Positions 16,869-24,463 of a DNA stretch of 63,463 bases are shown piece after piece (the first letter of the stretch is position 1; each line of letters starts with the position of its first letter). The stretch is taken from contig CALWSF010000020.1 of the NCBI GenBank assembly GCA_944384125.1, positions 1-63,463 on the forward strand, read 5' to 3'. The stretch is from an uncultured Lachnospiraceae bacterium (GTDB taxonomy: Bacteria > Bacillota > Clostridia > Lachnospirales > Lachnospiraceae). The notes beneath the pieces are model-generated. The model saw only the letters and a program-made list of their open reading frames with translations, was not told where the DNA came from and ran no database searches. The translations under genes were made by a program, and so were the position numbers.

Positions 16869-16911
16869 AAAGAGGTTCTGAAATCCACACGCTGTACATT
16901 TTAACCTCTTT
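16869..16911 (+). promoter_or_regulatory. Leader hairpin upstream of the phospholipase-like gene
   Basis: AAAGAGGTT (16869-16877) pairs with AACCTCTTT (16903-16911) across a 25-base loop, 20 bases before the ATG. It may act as a weak attenuator or stabilise the mRNA. No riboswitch class was recognised. Confidence 0.35.
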
Positions 16912-16930
16912 TCTGGAAGGAAGGTTATCT

Positions 16931-17908
16931 ATGCCCGGATTTACAACACACTATATTTTCGGAATGAAAGCATACAATGACATGCCCCCCTCCTCGCTGA
17001 AACACATTGTGGCCAAATATCGCTGGCTTTATCAGCTGGGACTGCAGGGACCTGATATGTTTTTTTACAATATTCCTATTTTAAGACACCGTGACTACCG
17101 GAATGTTGGCTCCCATATGCATGAACATCACGTCAATGCCTTCTTTGACTGCTGTCTGCGCCACATTGGCCTTATACGTTCCCGCCAGCAGCAGGAAGAA
17201 GCCATAGCTTATTTTGCGGGTTTTGTCAATCATTATATTGCGGATTCCATCTGCCACCCTTTTATTTACGGGCGAATCGGATATAACGTAGAAGATCCCA
17301 CAACAAAGCATCACGGAATGCATGCACTTCTCGAAAATGAACTGGATGCCATTCTGCTGTGGAAATACAAAAAGAAAAAGCCATCGGAATTTAACCAGAC
17401 GGCCAGCATATGCCTAAACGGTCAGGAGCTGCAGTTCATCTCTCATTTTTTAGCTTCCTGTATTAATGAGACATATTATCCGATCACATATCGCAATAAC
17501 TTTCAGGTAACTCCAGCCATGGTACACCGCTCCATCTGGGCACTGCGCTTTGGCTGCCGGACTCTGGCTGACAAATCAGGCAAGAAAAAATACAGCATAG
17601 AGCGGATCGAATCTTTATTCGTAAAGCATCCTGTTGCATCTGCCAAGCTGGTAACGGATTCTGTTTCAGACTACCGGACAAGCTGCAATCTCAATCATGA
17701 AGTCTGGTGCAATCCCTGGAACCGGTCCATGGCATCCAACGCATCCTTTGTTGATCTGTTCAATCAGACTCTTGCCAAATGCAGCAGTGTTTACTATCTT
17801 CTGAACAACTGCATAACAAGCCCCGTTCCTCTGGACAAACAGGATCTTTCCCCGCTTCTCAATGAGCTGGGAAATTATTCCTACCACAGCGGGCTTCCTG
17901 TCTCATAA
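16931..17908 (+). CDS. Zinc-dependent phospholipase C-like protein
   Basis: 325 residues, matching the clostridial Zn_dep_PLPC family (PF00882) that begins MPGFxTHYIFG. Several histidines and aspartates that would bind zinc are visible: TTHY at the N-terminus, GPDMFFY, GSHMHEHH, and FVNHYIADSICHPF. No signal peptide is apparent, which argues for a cytosolic role and against a secreted toxin; family members of this sort are common gut-bacterial proteins of unproven activity. AAGGAAGG lies about 10 bases before the ATG. It is a single gene closed by a terminator shared with the convergent PucR gene. Confidence 0.82.
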   Translation: MPGFTTHYIFGMKAYNDMPPSSLKHIVAKYRWLYQLGLQGPDMFFYNIPILRHRDYRNVGSHMHEHHVNAFFDCCLRHIGLIRSRQQQEEAIAYFAGFVNHYIADSICHPFIYGRIGYNVEDPTTKHHGMHALLENELDAILLWKYKKKKPSEFNQTASICLNGQELQFISHFLASCINETYYPITYRNNFQVTPAMVHRSIWALRFGCRTLADKSGKKKYSIERIESLFVKHPVASAKLVTDSVSDYRTSCNLNHEVWCNPWNRSMASNASFVDLFNQTLAKCSSVYYLLNNCITSPVPLDKQDLSPLLNELGNYSYHSGLPVS

Positions 17909-17912
17909 AACT

Positions 17913-17961
17913 AAAGGCGCTGTCCCACATATAATTCCGTCGGTGCAGCGCCCTTTCTTTT
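17913..17961. terminator. Bidirectional terminator between the phospholipase-like and PucR genes
   Basis: AAAGGCGCTG (17913-17922) pairs with CAGCGCCCTTT (17946-17956 region) with one bulged C, followed by TTCTTTTT. It lies between the two convergent stop codons. Confidence 0.75.
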
Positions 17962-17967
17962 TAACAT

Positions 17968-19095
17968 CTATGTAGTCATCAGTTTTTCCATACAGCAGGC
18001 AATCATAATATTTGTATAAAATTCAATAGTACTTTGATCCGGAAAAAAATCCTCGCGAATCCTGTTTATGCGGTAACGGACACTGTTTACATGAAGAGCA
18101 AGTTTCCTGGCTGCTTCTGCATAATTTCCCCCGGCCTCTACAAATTTCATAAGGCTGTTCATATATTCTGTATTATATTTTTTATCATATTCTCTTATTT
18201 TCCGAAGAACATCTTCATGAAATCTGCGCAGGTAAAATTCATCCTGGAGCGGAACCAGAAAACTGTACAACCCCATCTGATCATAATACAGACATGACGA
18301 AGAAATCTTCCGGCACATACTGCAGGCCGCTGCTGCTTCAGCAAGAGACATTCCCATATATTCCGGACCATTAAAAACTGTACTGATTCCTGTACTTCTG
18401 CTCTGTTCCTGAACCTGCTGGAGAATAAATCGCATCAGGCTTTTCAGCTTTTCTTCAGATTCACTGGATAATACAAAAAAAAGAGCATCATCATGTTTAC
18501 AGACAAAGCTGCCTCTTGGCATGGACAAAAATGATGACATCATCTGCCCCTGAGATTTGAGCTGAACATAAACAGCACAGTAATATCGCTCCAGTCCCGG
18601 AAAGATTGCCTTAACACGCCCCGCCACTTCCGGCTGCGGCTTTGTCATGCTCATTAAATTTCGGATTTCCATGTCAAGAAACTCTTCCTCACGCTGTACC
18701 AGAAGATAATGCATTATAGAATAAATAATAGATGAATAGGGGATCTGACTCTGCTGCTGATATAAAACCGGCAGTCTTTTTTTGTTGCACAGAGTAATCA
18801 CTGACTCCGGGAGACTCCGGAGATAAAAATTATCGATAATGAGTCCGCTGCTTTTAGAACGAATCAGATGGTTGAACAGCTTCAGCAGCTCCTCCTCACT
18901 TTTATAACTGTTGCTGAGATTGGTAAGATATAGCGTGTCCGGTAAGTCGTAGTCGGGAACTGTATCCACAAGCTCATTCGTATGATCAATATATGATACA
19001 TGCAGCACAGGATTGGAAAGCCCGTCCTGACCTGCGACCACTTTAAAAGTTCTCAGCTCCGCCAACTGCAGAATATCTCTGATACATGCATTCAC
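17968..19095 (-). CDS. PucR-family transcriptional regulator
   Basis: 375 residues. The N-terminal PucR domain (CIRDILQLAELRTFKVVAGQ then LSNPVLHVSYID) is the ligand-sensing part. A GGDEF-like middle region follows, and the C-terminal helix-turn-helix reads NYAEAARKLALHVNSVRYRINRI, diagnostic for this family. I choose GTG at 19095: AAAGGAGAGG precedes it by 8 bases, and the longer TTG frame to 19125 would read through that site. It is transcribed away from the DUF819-peptidase operon across 277 bases that hold a perfect inverted repeat. The layout of regulator diverging from its target suggests that it activates that operon in response to a peptide or amino acid; the ligand is inferred. Confidence 0.88.
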   Translation of the reverse strand: MNACIRDILQLAELRTFKVVAGQDGLSNPVLHVSYIDHTNELVDTVPDYDLPDTLYLTNLSNSYKSEEELLKLFNHLIRSKSSGLIIDNFYLRSLPESVITLCNKKRLPVLYQQQSQIPYSSIIYSIMHYLLVQREEEFLDMEIRNLMSMTKPQPEVAGRVKAIFPGLERYYCAVYVQLKSQGQMMSSFLSMPRGSFVCKHDDALFFVLSSESEEKLKSLMRFILQQVQEQSRSTGISTVFNGPEYMGMSLAEAAAACSMCRKISSSCLYYDQMGLYSFLVPLQDEFYLRRFHEDVLRKIREYDKKYNTEYMNSLMKFVEAGGNYAEAARKLALHVNSVRYRINRIREDFFPDQSTIEFYTNIMIACCMEKLMTT

Positions 19096-19269
19096 AATTG
19101 CATCCTCTCCTTTGTATATATCCAAAATTCCTGTCCTTATTTTCCTCTCAATTGTCTAAATTAATTATCAAATTCTTTTTATATTTATCTATTTTATCAA
19201 AACCATTTATATATGTCAAAAGTTTGAAATAAAAACAAAAAATCATCGTTCATTTTTGTCTTTTTTAAA

Positions 19270-19307
19270 GATTTATCCCTCTATATTCAGTACAATAAGG
19301 ATAAATC
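19270..19307. promoter_or_regulatory. Inverted repeat in the PucR/DUF819 divergent region
   Basis: GATTTATCC (19270-19278) and GGATAAATC (19299-19307) are perfect 9-bp arms with a 20-base gap. The arm centres are 29 bp apart, close to three helical turns. It lies 66 bases before the DUF819 start, next to a TATATT -10-like hexamer at 19282. A plausible binding site for the PucR protein. Confidence 0.5.
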
Positions 19308-19372
19308 AAAAATCTTCACTATTATTTCCATCGGCAGAACTGCCGCTGACTTTATCCGGAAGGAGGCTAATA

Positions 19373-20569
19373 ATGTTACTCAATCTATTCAGCAGTTATC
19401 CCGTTTTGTACATTGCCCTTACTGTTGTATCTGTTCTTCTGATTCTCAAACTGGAGAAACACAGCAAAATTGTACAGTTTGTCAGTGCACCCGTTCTCGT
19501 AATTTTTGCCGGATGCCTTTTTACGACCCTGCAGATAACGCCTTCCTATGCACCGGTTTTTGATGCCTATTTCAGTTATCTTATGCCGGTAGCTGCTGCA
19601 CTCTTTGTTCTGAAATTTGATCTGATATGGCTTTACCGCCATGGAAAACGCATTACCTTCATGTTTCTTCTGACCAGTATATCGACCTTTGTATCCGTCA
19701 CACTTATAAGCAATCTATTTGATTTTTCGGGAAGAGCCGCAATAACGGGAGGTATTATTGCGGAATATATCGGGGGGCCCCAGAACATGCTGGCAGTACT
19801 TACCGCTATTCCTCCGGAAGATTCCGTATTCAGCCAGTTCATTTTCGTGGACAACATCTGGGCTATTTTTGCCATGATGATTGTATTTCTTCTTCCCTCA
19901 ATGAAATGGTTTCTGAAAAATTTCCGCTGTGTGTATGACAAAGACGGCGTTCTGACAGATGAAAACACGGACAGCGAACTATCCCCACAGGCAAAAGCCG
20001 TCACGTCTATGGAAGACAGTATTTCACTGTGGTCCGTAGCTGTAATAGCCGGAATAGGGCTCACTGTAATCGCACTGATTACTCCATTCTGTGCATGGGC
20101 ATCCGGTCATATTCAAAACACTCTGCTCAATCAGCTGCTCTCTACACCACTGATTGTTTCGCCATTCCTGGTACTCATTATCGCGGCACTTTTCCAGAAG
20201 CCGCTGACAAATGTTCAGGGAGAGGACACTGTTGCATATTTCATTTATCTGATGACACTGTTTACCGTAGGAAGCTACACTAATTTCCTGGATATTCTGA
20301 ATGTTAACATTACCATGCTTTTCCTTCTGATTGCCGCCCTGGCCTGCAACATTGGCTTCAGTCTGCTTCTGGCGAAAATTTTTCATATCCCCTACGAGGA
20401 GGTTTGTCTCTCTGTAGCCGCCAGCTATGCAGGACCTGGAGAAGCATATGTAATAGCAAAAACGAACCGATGGTTCCACCATGCAAAACTGGGTGTCATG
20501 ATAGGGCTTCTGGGATATGTAATAGGAGGTCCCCTGGGGCTTATCGCCGCCAATCTGCTGGGTGCCTGA
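19373..20569 (+). CDS. DUF819-family membrane transporter (YjcL-like)
   Basis: 398 residues with about 10-11 membrane helices. The family is recognised by FSRAAITGGIIAEYIGGPQNM-like segments (here GRAAITGGIIAEYIGGPQN in helix 5) and the C-terminal ASYAGPGEAYVIAK followed by GVMIGLLGYVIGGPLG. The two halves resemble each other, as in sodium-dependent carriers of the bile-acid/CPA type. No substrate has been shown in my knowledge. I start at ATG 19373, with AAGGAGG 8 bases upstream. The genes that follow encode an aminopeptidase, an Xaa-Pro peptidase and a cyclophilin, so a peptide or amino-acid substrate is the best inference. Confidence 0.88.
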   Translation: MLLNLFSSYPVLYIALTVVSVLLILKLEKHSKIVQFVSAPVLVIFAGCLFTTLQITPSYAPVFDAYFSYLMPVAAALFVLKFDLIWLYRHGKRITFMFLLTSISTFVSVTLISNLFDFSGRAAITGGIIAEYIGGPQNMLAVLTAIPPEDSVFSQFIFVDNIWAIFAMMIVFLLPSMKWFLKNFRCVYDKDGVLTDENTDSELSPQAKAVTSMEDSISLWSVAVIAGIGLTVIALITPFCAWASGHIQNTLLNQLLSTPLIVSPFLVLIIAALFQKPLTNVQGEDTVAYFIYLMTLFTVGSYTNFLDILNVNITMLFLLIAALACNIGFSLLLAKIFHIPYEEVCLSVAASYAGPGEAYVIAKTNRWFHHAKLGVMIGLLGYVIGGPLGLIAANLLGA

Positions 20570-20690
20570 ATAAATTTCCCTGTCTGATCCAATTGCTGTT
20601 ATAAAGATTATCCGCCCCCGCGCCTTCGTGGGAGTCGCATAAAATTTTATAAATTTATATTATTTCATTTTAAGAAAGGAGTCTTATTCT

Positions 20691-21761
20691 ATGCGTAAAA
20701 TGGGTTTTGAAGCGGCTGTTATTGCCAACACACTGATCGGGAGAATGCACGATGTACAGAAAGGGGAAGTTGTCGCGATAACCTGTGACAGCGCCTCCAA
20801 TCACGAAGTTGTAAATGCATTGGCGGAACGCGCCTATGTAGCCGGTGCAAAGCCAGTTGTAATGTACACACCTAAATTTTCCGGAAGAATTGCCCTTGTT
20901 GACAAATCAATTGATAAGGCAACCTTTGCAGACGCTCTGTCTCATGTAGACCACTGGATCGATGCTAACTTCTATGATTTTTATCACAGCGCTACCTATG
21001 AAGAGGTTATGGAACGGAATCCGGACATCAAATATATGCTTCTCGGAAATCAGTGCACAGAAAATCTGTATAAGGTTTTTGGAGGGTATGATTTTGACAT
21101 CAGTGAAGAACTTAATGAAAAACTGACCGCCATGTTTGCCAAAGGCAAAAAAATGCGCATTACAAGCCGAAAGGGAACAGATATTGAATTTGATCTGAAT
21201 CCGGACAATCTGATTATGGGTACAACTGTATCGAAACTTCCAAGCGGCGGCAATACACTGCCTGCCAATTTCAACACCTGGCCTGAACTCGGAAGCGGCA
21301 ACGGTGTTATTGTATTCGATCGCATGTATGAGGTTAAGCCGGATGATATTATTCGCAGTGAGATACACACAGAACTTAAAGACAGTAAAATAATCCGCGC
21401 GTGGGGCAATACACCGCAGGAAGATGCCATAGCAAAAAAATTCCTCGCAGATATCTCCTCCTGGAACGATGATAACGCAATGAAAATTGCCCATGTCAGC
21501 CTTGGAATGCTTCCCTGCCTGAGAGATTATGTTGAAGAAATCGTTCTGGATGAACGTGTATGGGCATCCGTAGTATGGGGAATCGGAAATGTCGGTCCCG
21601 AATGCGCTCCGCCTTTGGGCCAGATCTCCGACTATCATATGGACGGAACCTCACAGAACAATTCCCTTTTCCTGGATGGAGAAGCCATCATGATCGATGA
21701 TGAATTTGTACATCCGGAAGTAAAACCCATTGTTGACAGGCTGCTGGACAGCATGGCATGA
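20691..21761 (+). CDS. M29-like aminopeptidase family protein (aminopeptidase T / thermophilic leucyl aminopeptidase fold)
   Basis: 356 residues. N-terminal GRMHDVQKGEVVAITCDSASNHEVVNAL is the Rossmann-like part of the M29-like group; metal-site features come late, in VSLGMLP, VVWGIGNVGPECAPP and SDYHMDG, which hold the usual Glu/His/Asp ligands in altered form. The same fold includes the dioxygenase NicX, so peptidase activity is likely but not certain. AGAAAGGAG lies about 11 bases before the ATG. It is the second gene of the operon, 121 bases after the transporter and 16 bases before the M24 peptidase. It probably trims the N-terminus of imported peptides. Confidence 0.82.
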   Translation: MRKMGFEAAVIANTLIGRMHDVQKGEVVAITCDSASNHEVVNALAERAYVAGAKPVVMYTPKFSGRIALVDKSIDKATFADALSHVDHWIDANFYDFYHSATYEEVMERNPDIKYMLLGNQCTENLYKVFGGYDFDISEELNEKLTAMFAKGKKMRITSRKGTDIEFDLNPDNLIMGTTVSKLPSGGNTLPANFNTWPELGSGNGVIVFDRMYEVKPDDIIRSEIHTELKDSKIIRAWGNTPQEDAIAKKFLADISSWNDDNAMKIAHVSLGMLPCLRDYVEEIVLDERVWASVVWGIGNVGPECAPPLGQISDYHMDGTSQNNSLFLDGEAIMIDDEFVHPEVKPIVDRLLDSMA

Positions 21762-21777
21762 CGAAGGAGGGACTATT

Positions 21778-22881
21778 ATGACTTCCATCTGTAAAATGAG
21801 ACGAAAAAAACTGCTCAATGCTGCAGCTGATCTTAACCTTGACTATATTTTACTGACAGATCCCACCAGCATTTATTATTACTGCGGCGTAAAATACGTA
21901 ACCTACGAGCGATTCTGCGGAATGCTTCTCCAAATCTCCACAGAAAATGCCACGCTCATTGTTCCGGCTCTGGATGCAGGGCGGCTTCAGGACAGTGACA
22001 TTAAACAAATCACTTTCCAGGACGGAGAAGATGCGCTTCTCATTGTTGGAAATCTGCTGGGAGGGAAGAAAAAACTTGGCATTGAAAAAGGGAATCTGCG
22101 CCTGGTAACTGCAGATGCACTCCTGGCCGGAGCCGGACTTTCTCTGGACGATCTGACAGATATCAGCTCTCTGATTACAAAGGAGCGCCTCATTAAAGAT
22201 TCCGCTGAAATTGAACTGTTCAGGGAGGCCTGCCGGATTACGGATCAGATGCTTTCTGACTGGCGAACAATTGTTAAACCCGGTGTAAGAGAAAGTGATC
22301 TGCGCATGGAACTTGTCAGGCAGATGATTATGGCTGATGATGTAACTGTAGATCTTGATTTTATCTGCGCAACCGGCCCTAATACTGTTTCTGCTCACGC
22401 ATTCGCCTCTCCCCGCATTGTAGCTCCGGGAGATCCCATCATGGTCGACTTTGGTGCAATTTATAAACACTACTATGCAGATGAGACAAGAACCTTTTTC
22501 TTTGGCCAGCCGTCCGATAAAATGAAAGAAATATATCAGATTGTACTGGAAGCCAACCTCGCAGGAATATCCAAAGTCGAACCCGGACGTCCCATTGGCG
22601 AAGTAGACAAAGCCGCCCGGGCTGTAATCGAAAAAGCGGGATATGGAGAATTTTTCACTCACAGAACCGGACATGGCATTGGCCTTGATATCCATGAATC
22701 TCCTTCTGTCAGCAGTGACAATGAACAGCTGATGGAGCCCGGAATGGTCTTTACTGTTGAACCGGGTATTTATCTTCCTGAATGGGGAGGAGTCCGGATA
22801 GAAGATGACGTTGTTGTAACGGAATCGGGCTGTGAAATTTTAACACACTATCCCAAAGAGCTTGATAAAGTTATAATCTGA
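21778..22881 (+). CDS. M24-family metallopeptidase (Xaa-Pro dipeptidase/aminopeptidase type)
   Basis: 367 residues. N-terminal creatinase-like domain (to about 130) then the pita-bread catalytic domain. All five metal ligands can be read: MVDFGAIYKHYYADET (two Asp), GHGIGLDIHE (His), VFTVEPGIY (Glu) and GGVRIEDDV (Glu). Enzymes of this type cut before proline with two manganese or cobalt ions. I start at ATG 21778, with AAGGAGG about 8 bases upstream; the frame also runs back into the previous gene. The next gene is a cyclophilin, an isomerase of the very bonds this peptidase handles. Confidence 0.92.
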   Translation: MTSICKMRRKKLLNAAADLNLDYILLTDPTSIYYYCGVKYVTYERFCGMLLQISTENATLIVPALDAGRLQDSDIKQITFQDGEDALLIVGNLLGGKKKLGIEKGNLRLVTADALLAGAGLSLDDLTDISSLITKERLIKDSAEIELFREACRITDQMLSDWRTIVKPGVRESDLRMELVRQMIMADDVTVDLDFICATGPNTVSAHAFASPRIVAPGDPIMVDFGAIYKHYYADETRTFFFGQPSDKMKEIYQIVLEANLAGISKVEPGRPIGEVDKAARAVIEKAGYGEFFTHRTGHGIGLDIHESPSVSSDNEQLMEPGMVFTVEPGIYLPEWGGVRIEDDVVVTESGCEILTHYPKELDKVII

Positions 22882-22900
22882 GTGAAAAGGAGGAGTTCTG

Positions 22901-23473
22901 ATGATAAATATTGCAATAGAAACAAGCCTGGGCCGGCTTACTGCAGAAATCTATGATGAAAAAGCACCTAAAACGGCCGCCTATTTTCTTCGATACGTAG
23001 ATGAGGGATTTTATAATGGCGCCAAGATATACCGTTCTCTGCGCGATGATAATCAGGGCGCCAGCAACGCCAAAATTGATGTTGTTGAGATGGGGCACTG
23101 CAATGCCTACTATGATCGAATTCTGCGTCACGGCATGGGTGAAGGAGAAGTTTACGATGAGACACAGGGCTTTATTCCTCCATACCCCAAAATCCGCGTT
23201 GAGACAACAGAAGAAACCGGCATACGCCATCTGGACGGAACGCTTTCTCTGGGACGCGACAATGTAGATCAGGTTGACACAAATATTTTTGTCTGTATCG
23301 GCCCCCAGCCTAATCTGGACTATGGCGGCGCACGGCATTCGGACGGATATGGATTTTCGGCATTCGGAAAAATTACGGATGGAATGGAACTTATCCGCAG
23401 AATCCATCAGATGCCGGTTGAGGGACAGCGTATAACAGAGGATATTACCATATACAAAATTGAGCGGATCTGA
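22901..23473 (+). CDS. Divergent cyclophilin-type peptidyl-prolyl isomerase in a peptidase operon
   Basis: 190 residues. The cyclophilin fold is seen in TSLGRLTAEIYDEKAPKTAA, VDEGFYNGAKIYRSLR, HLDGTLSLGRD, VDTNIFVCIG and GYGFSAFGKITDGMEL. The catalytic FHRVI is replaced by YRSLR, keeping the Arg, and the QFFI motif is replaced by NIFVCI, so activity may be altered. It has AAAGGAGGAG 9 bases before the ATG, 19 bases after the M24 gene. I infer that it isomerises Xaa-Pro bonds in peptides being degraded; a folding role is the alternative. Confidence 0.88.
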   Translation: MINIAIETSLGRLTAEIYDEKAPKTAAYFLRYVDEGFYNGAKIYRSLRDDNQGASNAKIDVVEMGHCNAYYDRILRHGMGEGEVYDETQGFIPPYPKIRVETTEETGIRHLDGTLSLGRDNVDQVDTNIFVCIGPQPNLDYGGARHSDGYGFSAFGKITDGMELIRRIHQMPVEGQRITEDITIYKIERI

Positions 23474-23516
23474 AAGGGAACTCGCATCAAAAAGTATTCT
23501 TTCATTCGCTCCATAC

Positions 23517-23588
23517 AAACAGGCGATACCGCCTTCCCAGAAAGGCAGCATATTCTGCAAAACCGGAAAGGCGGCATCGCCTGTTTTT
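23517..23588. terminator. Bidirectional terminator after the peptidase operon
   Basis: Outer arms 23517-23535 and 23568-23586 pair over 19 positions with one mismatch, closing on an inner small hairpin, then TTTTTCC. It sits between the convergent cyclophilin and lipoprotein genes. Confidence 0.82.
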
Positions 23589-23610
23589 CCATATCTGATA
23601 TATCCTTAAA

Positions 23611-24156
23611 TCACTCTGCTGTCTGAGCGTTTTCCTCTGCCTGAGACACAGCGTTTACATCAGGAAGAACAAAATCTACTCCTGCACCATAAGAAGCGCT
23701 GATAAACCACGTATCCTCATCATCCTGCGTACTCTCAGGTACAATACTGAAAGAAAGTCCGTACTGTTTCCAGAGTCCGCCGTAGGAATCCTGACCGGAG
23801 CGTTCAATAGAGAAATCCTGCACGGCTACGGTATCATTAAATCCCTTAATCAGATCCTCAGCATAAGAAAGCGTCTGACTCTCCGGGAAATCATCAGCCA
23901 CCACCCACATCAGCATTATCTCTTTCTTTGTAGGTTCAAGATAAAAGTGAAAATCACGGGTATACGGATATTCCTTTTCATTTCCAAAAAGTTCCTCAGC
24001 CTCAACACTGACCTGCGTCCAGTCAATCTCAATACCTTCCTGTACACTGAAATCCGGATCCGCAATCTTCGTCTCCGCTGTCGGATTAACGATATTGCTC
24101 TGCGTACAACCACTGAGTAATGCCATGCAGGCAATTAACATCAAAATTTTCTTCAT
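23611..24156 (-). CDS. Hypothetical lipoprotein
   Basis: 181 residues starting at ATG 24156 (GGAGG 10 bases upstream). The signal peptide MKKILMLIACMALLSGC ends in a lipobox LLSG-C, so it should be diacylated and held on the outer face of the membrane. The mature part has no motif I recognise; it is acidic, with a DWTQVSVEAEELFG segment and the C-terminal SYGAGVDFVLPDV strand-like region. It looks like a small globular extracellular protein. No neighbour clearly explains it. A TATAAT lies near 24321 on the minus strand, 165 bases before the ATG. Confidence 0.82.
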   Translation of the reverse strand: MKKILMLIACMALLSGCTQSNIVNPTAETKIADPDFSVQEGIEIDWTQVSVEAEELFGNEKEYPYTRDFHFYLEPTKKEIMLMWVVADDFPESQTLSYAEDLIKGFNDTVAVQDFSIERSGQDSYGGLWKQYGLSFSIVPESTQDDEDTWFISASYGAGVDFVLPDVNAVSQAEENAQTAE

Positions 24157-24459
24157 TAAATTCATACCTCCGTAACTATTCGTATCCGACATACTGCCGC
24201 CGCTATCCGGTATACGGACAGGAACGATCATCCGGACCGATTATGGGTCAACCGTCTGAGCGACAGACTTCGCACGCTTTTTCGGAGCTGACTGACCAAA
24301 AATCATGCACGGCTATTATATAATACCATCCCTATTTTTTGTAGTCATTTTTGAAAAATTCAAAAAATCTTCATATTTTCCTGCTACTTCCAACTGTGAA
24401 TCTTCACATATTACATAATTATTAAGAAATTTTCATCCTGACAGGCAAAATTTTTCCCG
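24157..24459. other. 303-base gap upstream of the lipoprotein gene
   Basis: No coding frame is credible. It is AT-rich, holds a perfect minus-strand TATAAT within the stretch near 24315-24325 (no good -35), and at its right end a weak hairpin at 24438-24463 that overlaps the carboxypeptidase stop codon. Confidence 0.45.
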
Positions 24460-24463
24460 TCAG
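24438..24463 (-). terminator. Weak terminator of the D,D-carboxypeptidase gene
   Basis: CTGACAGG (24438-24445) against CCCGTCAG (24456-24463), 7 of 8 pairing, loop rich in A and T. It includes the stop codon and has only a weak T tract on the minus strand. Confidence 0.4.

Noticed and set aside
20570-20690. Terminator separating the DUF819 gene from the aminopeptidase gene
   Set aside because: The 121-base gap has no stable hairpin followed by a T run. I keep the genes in one operon.
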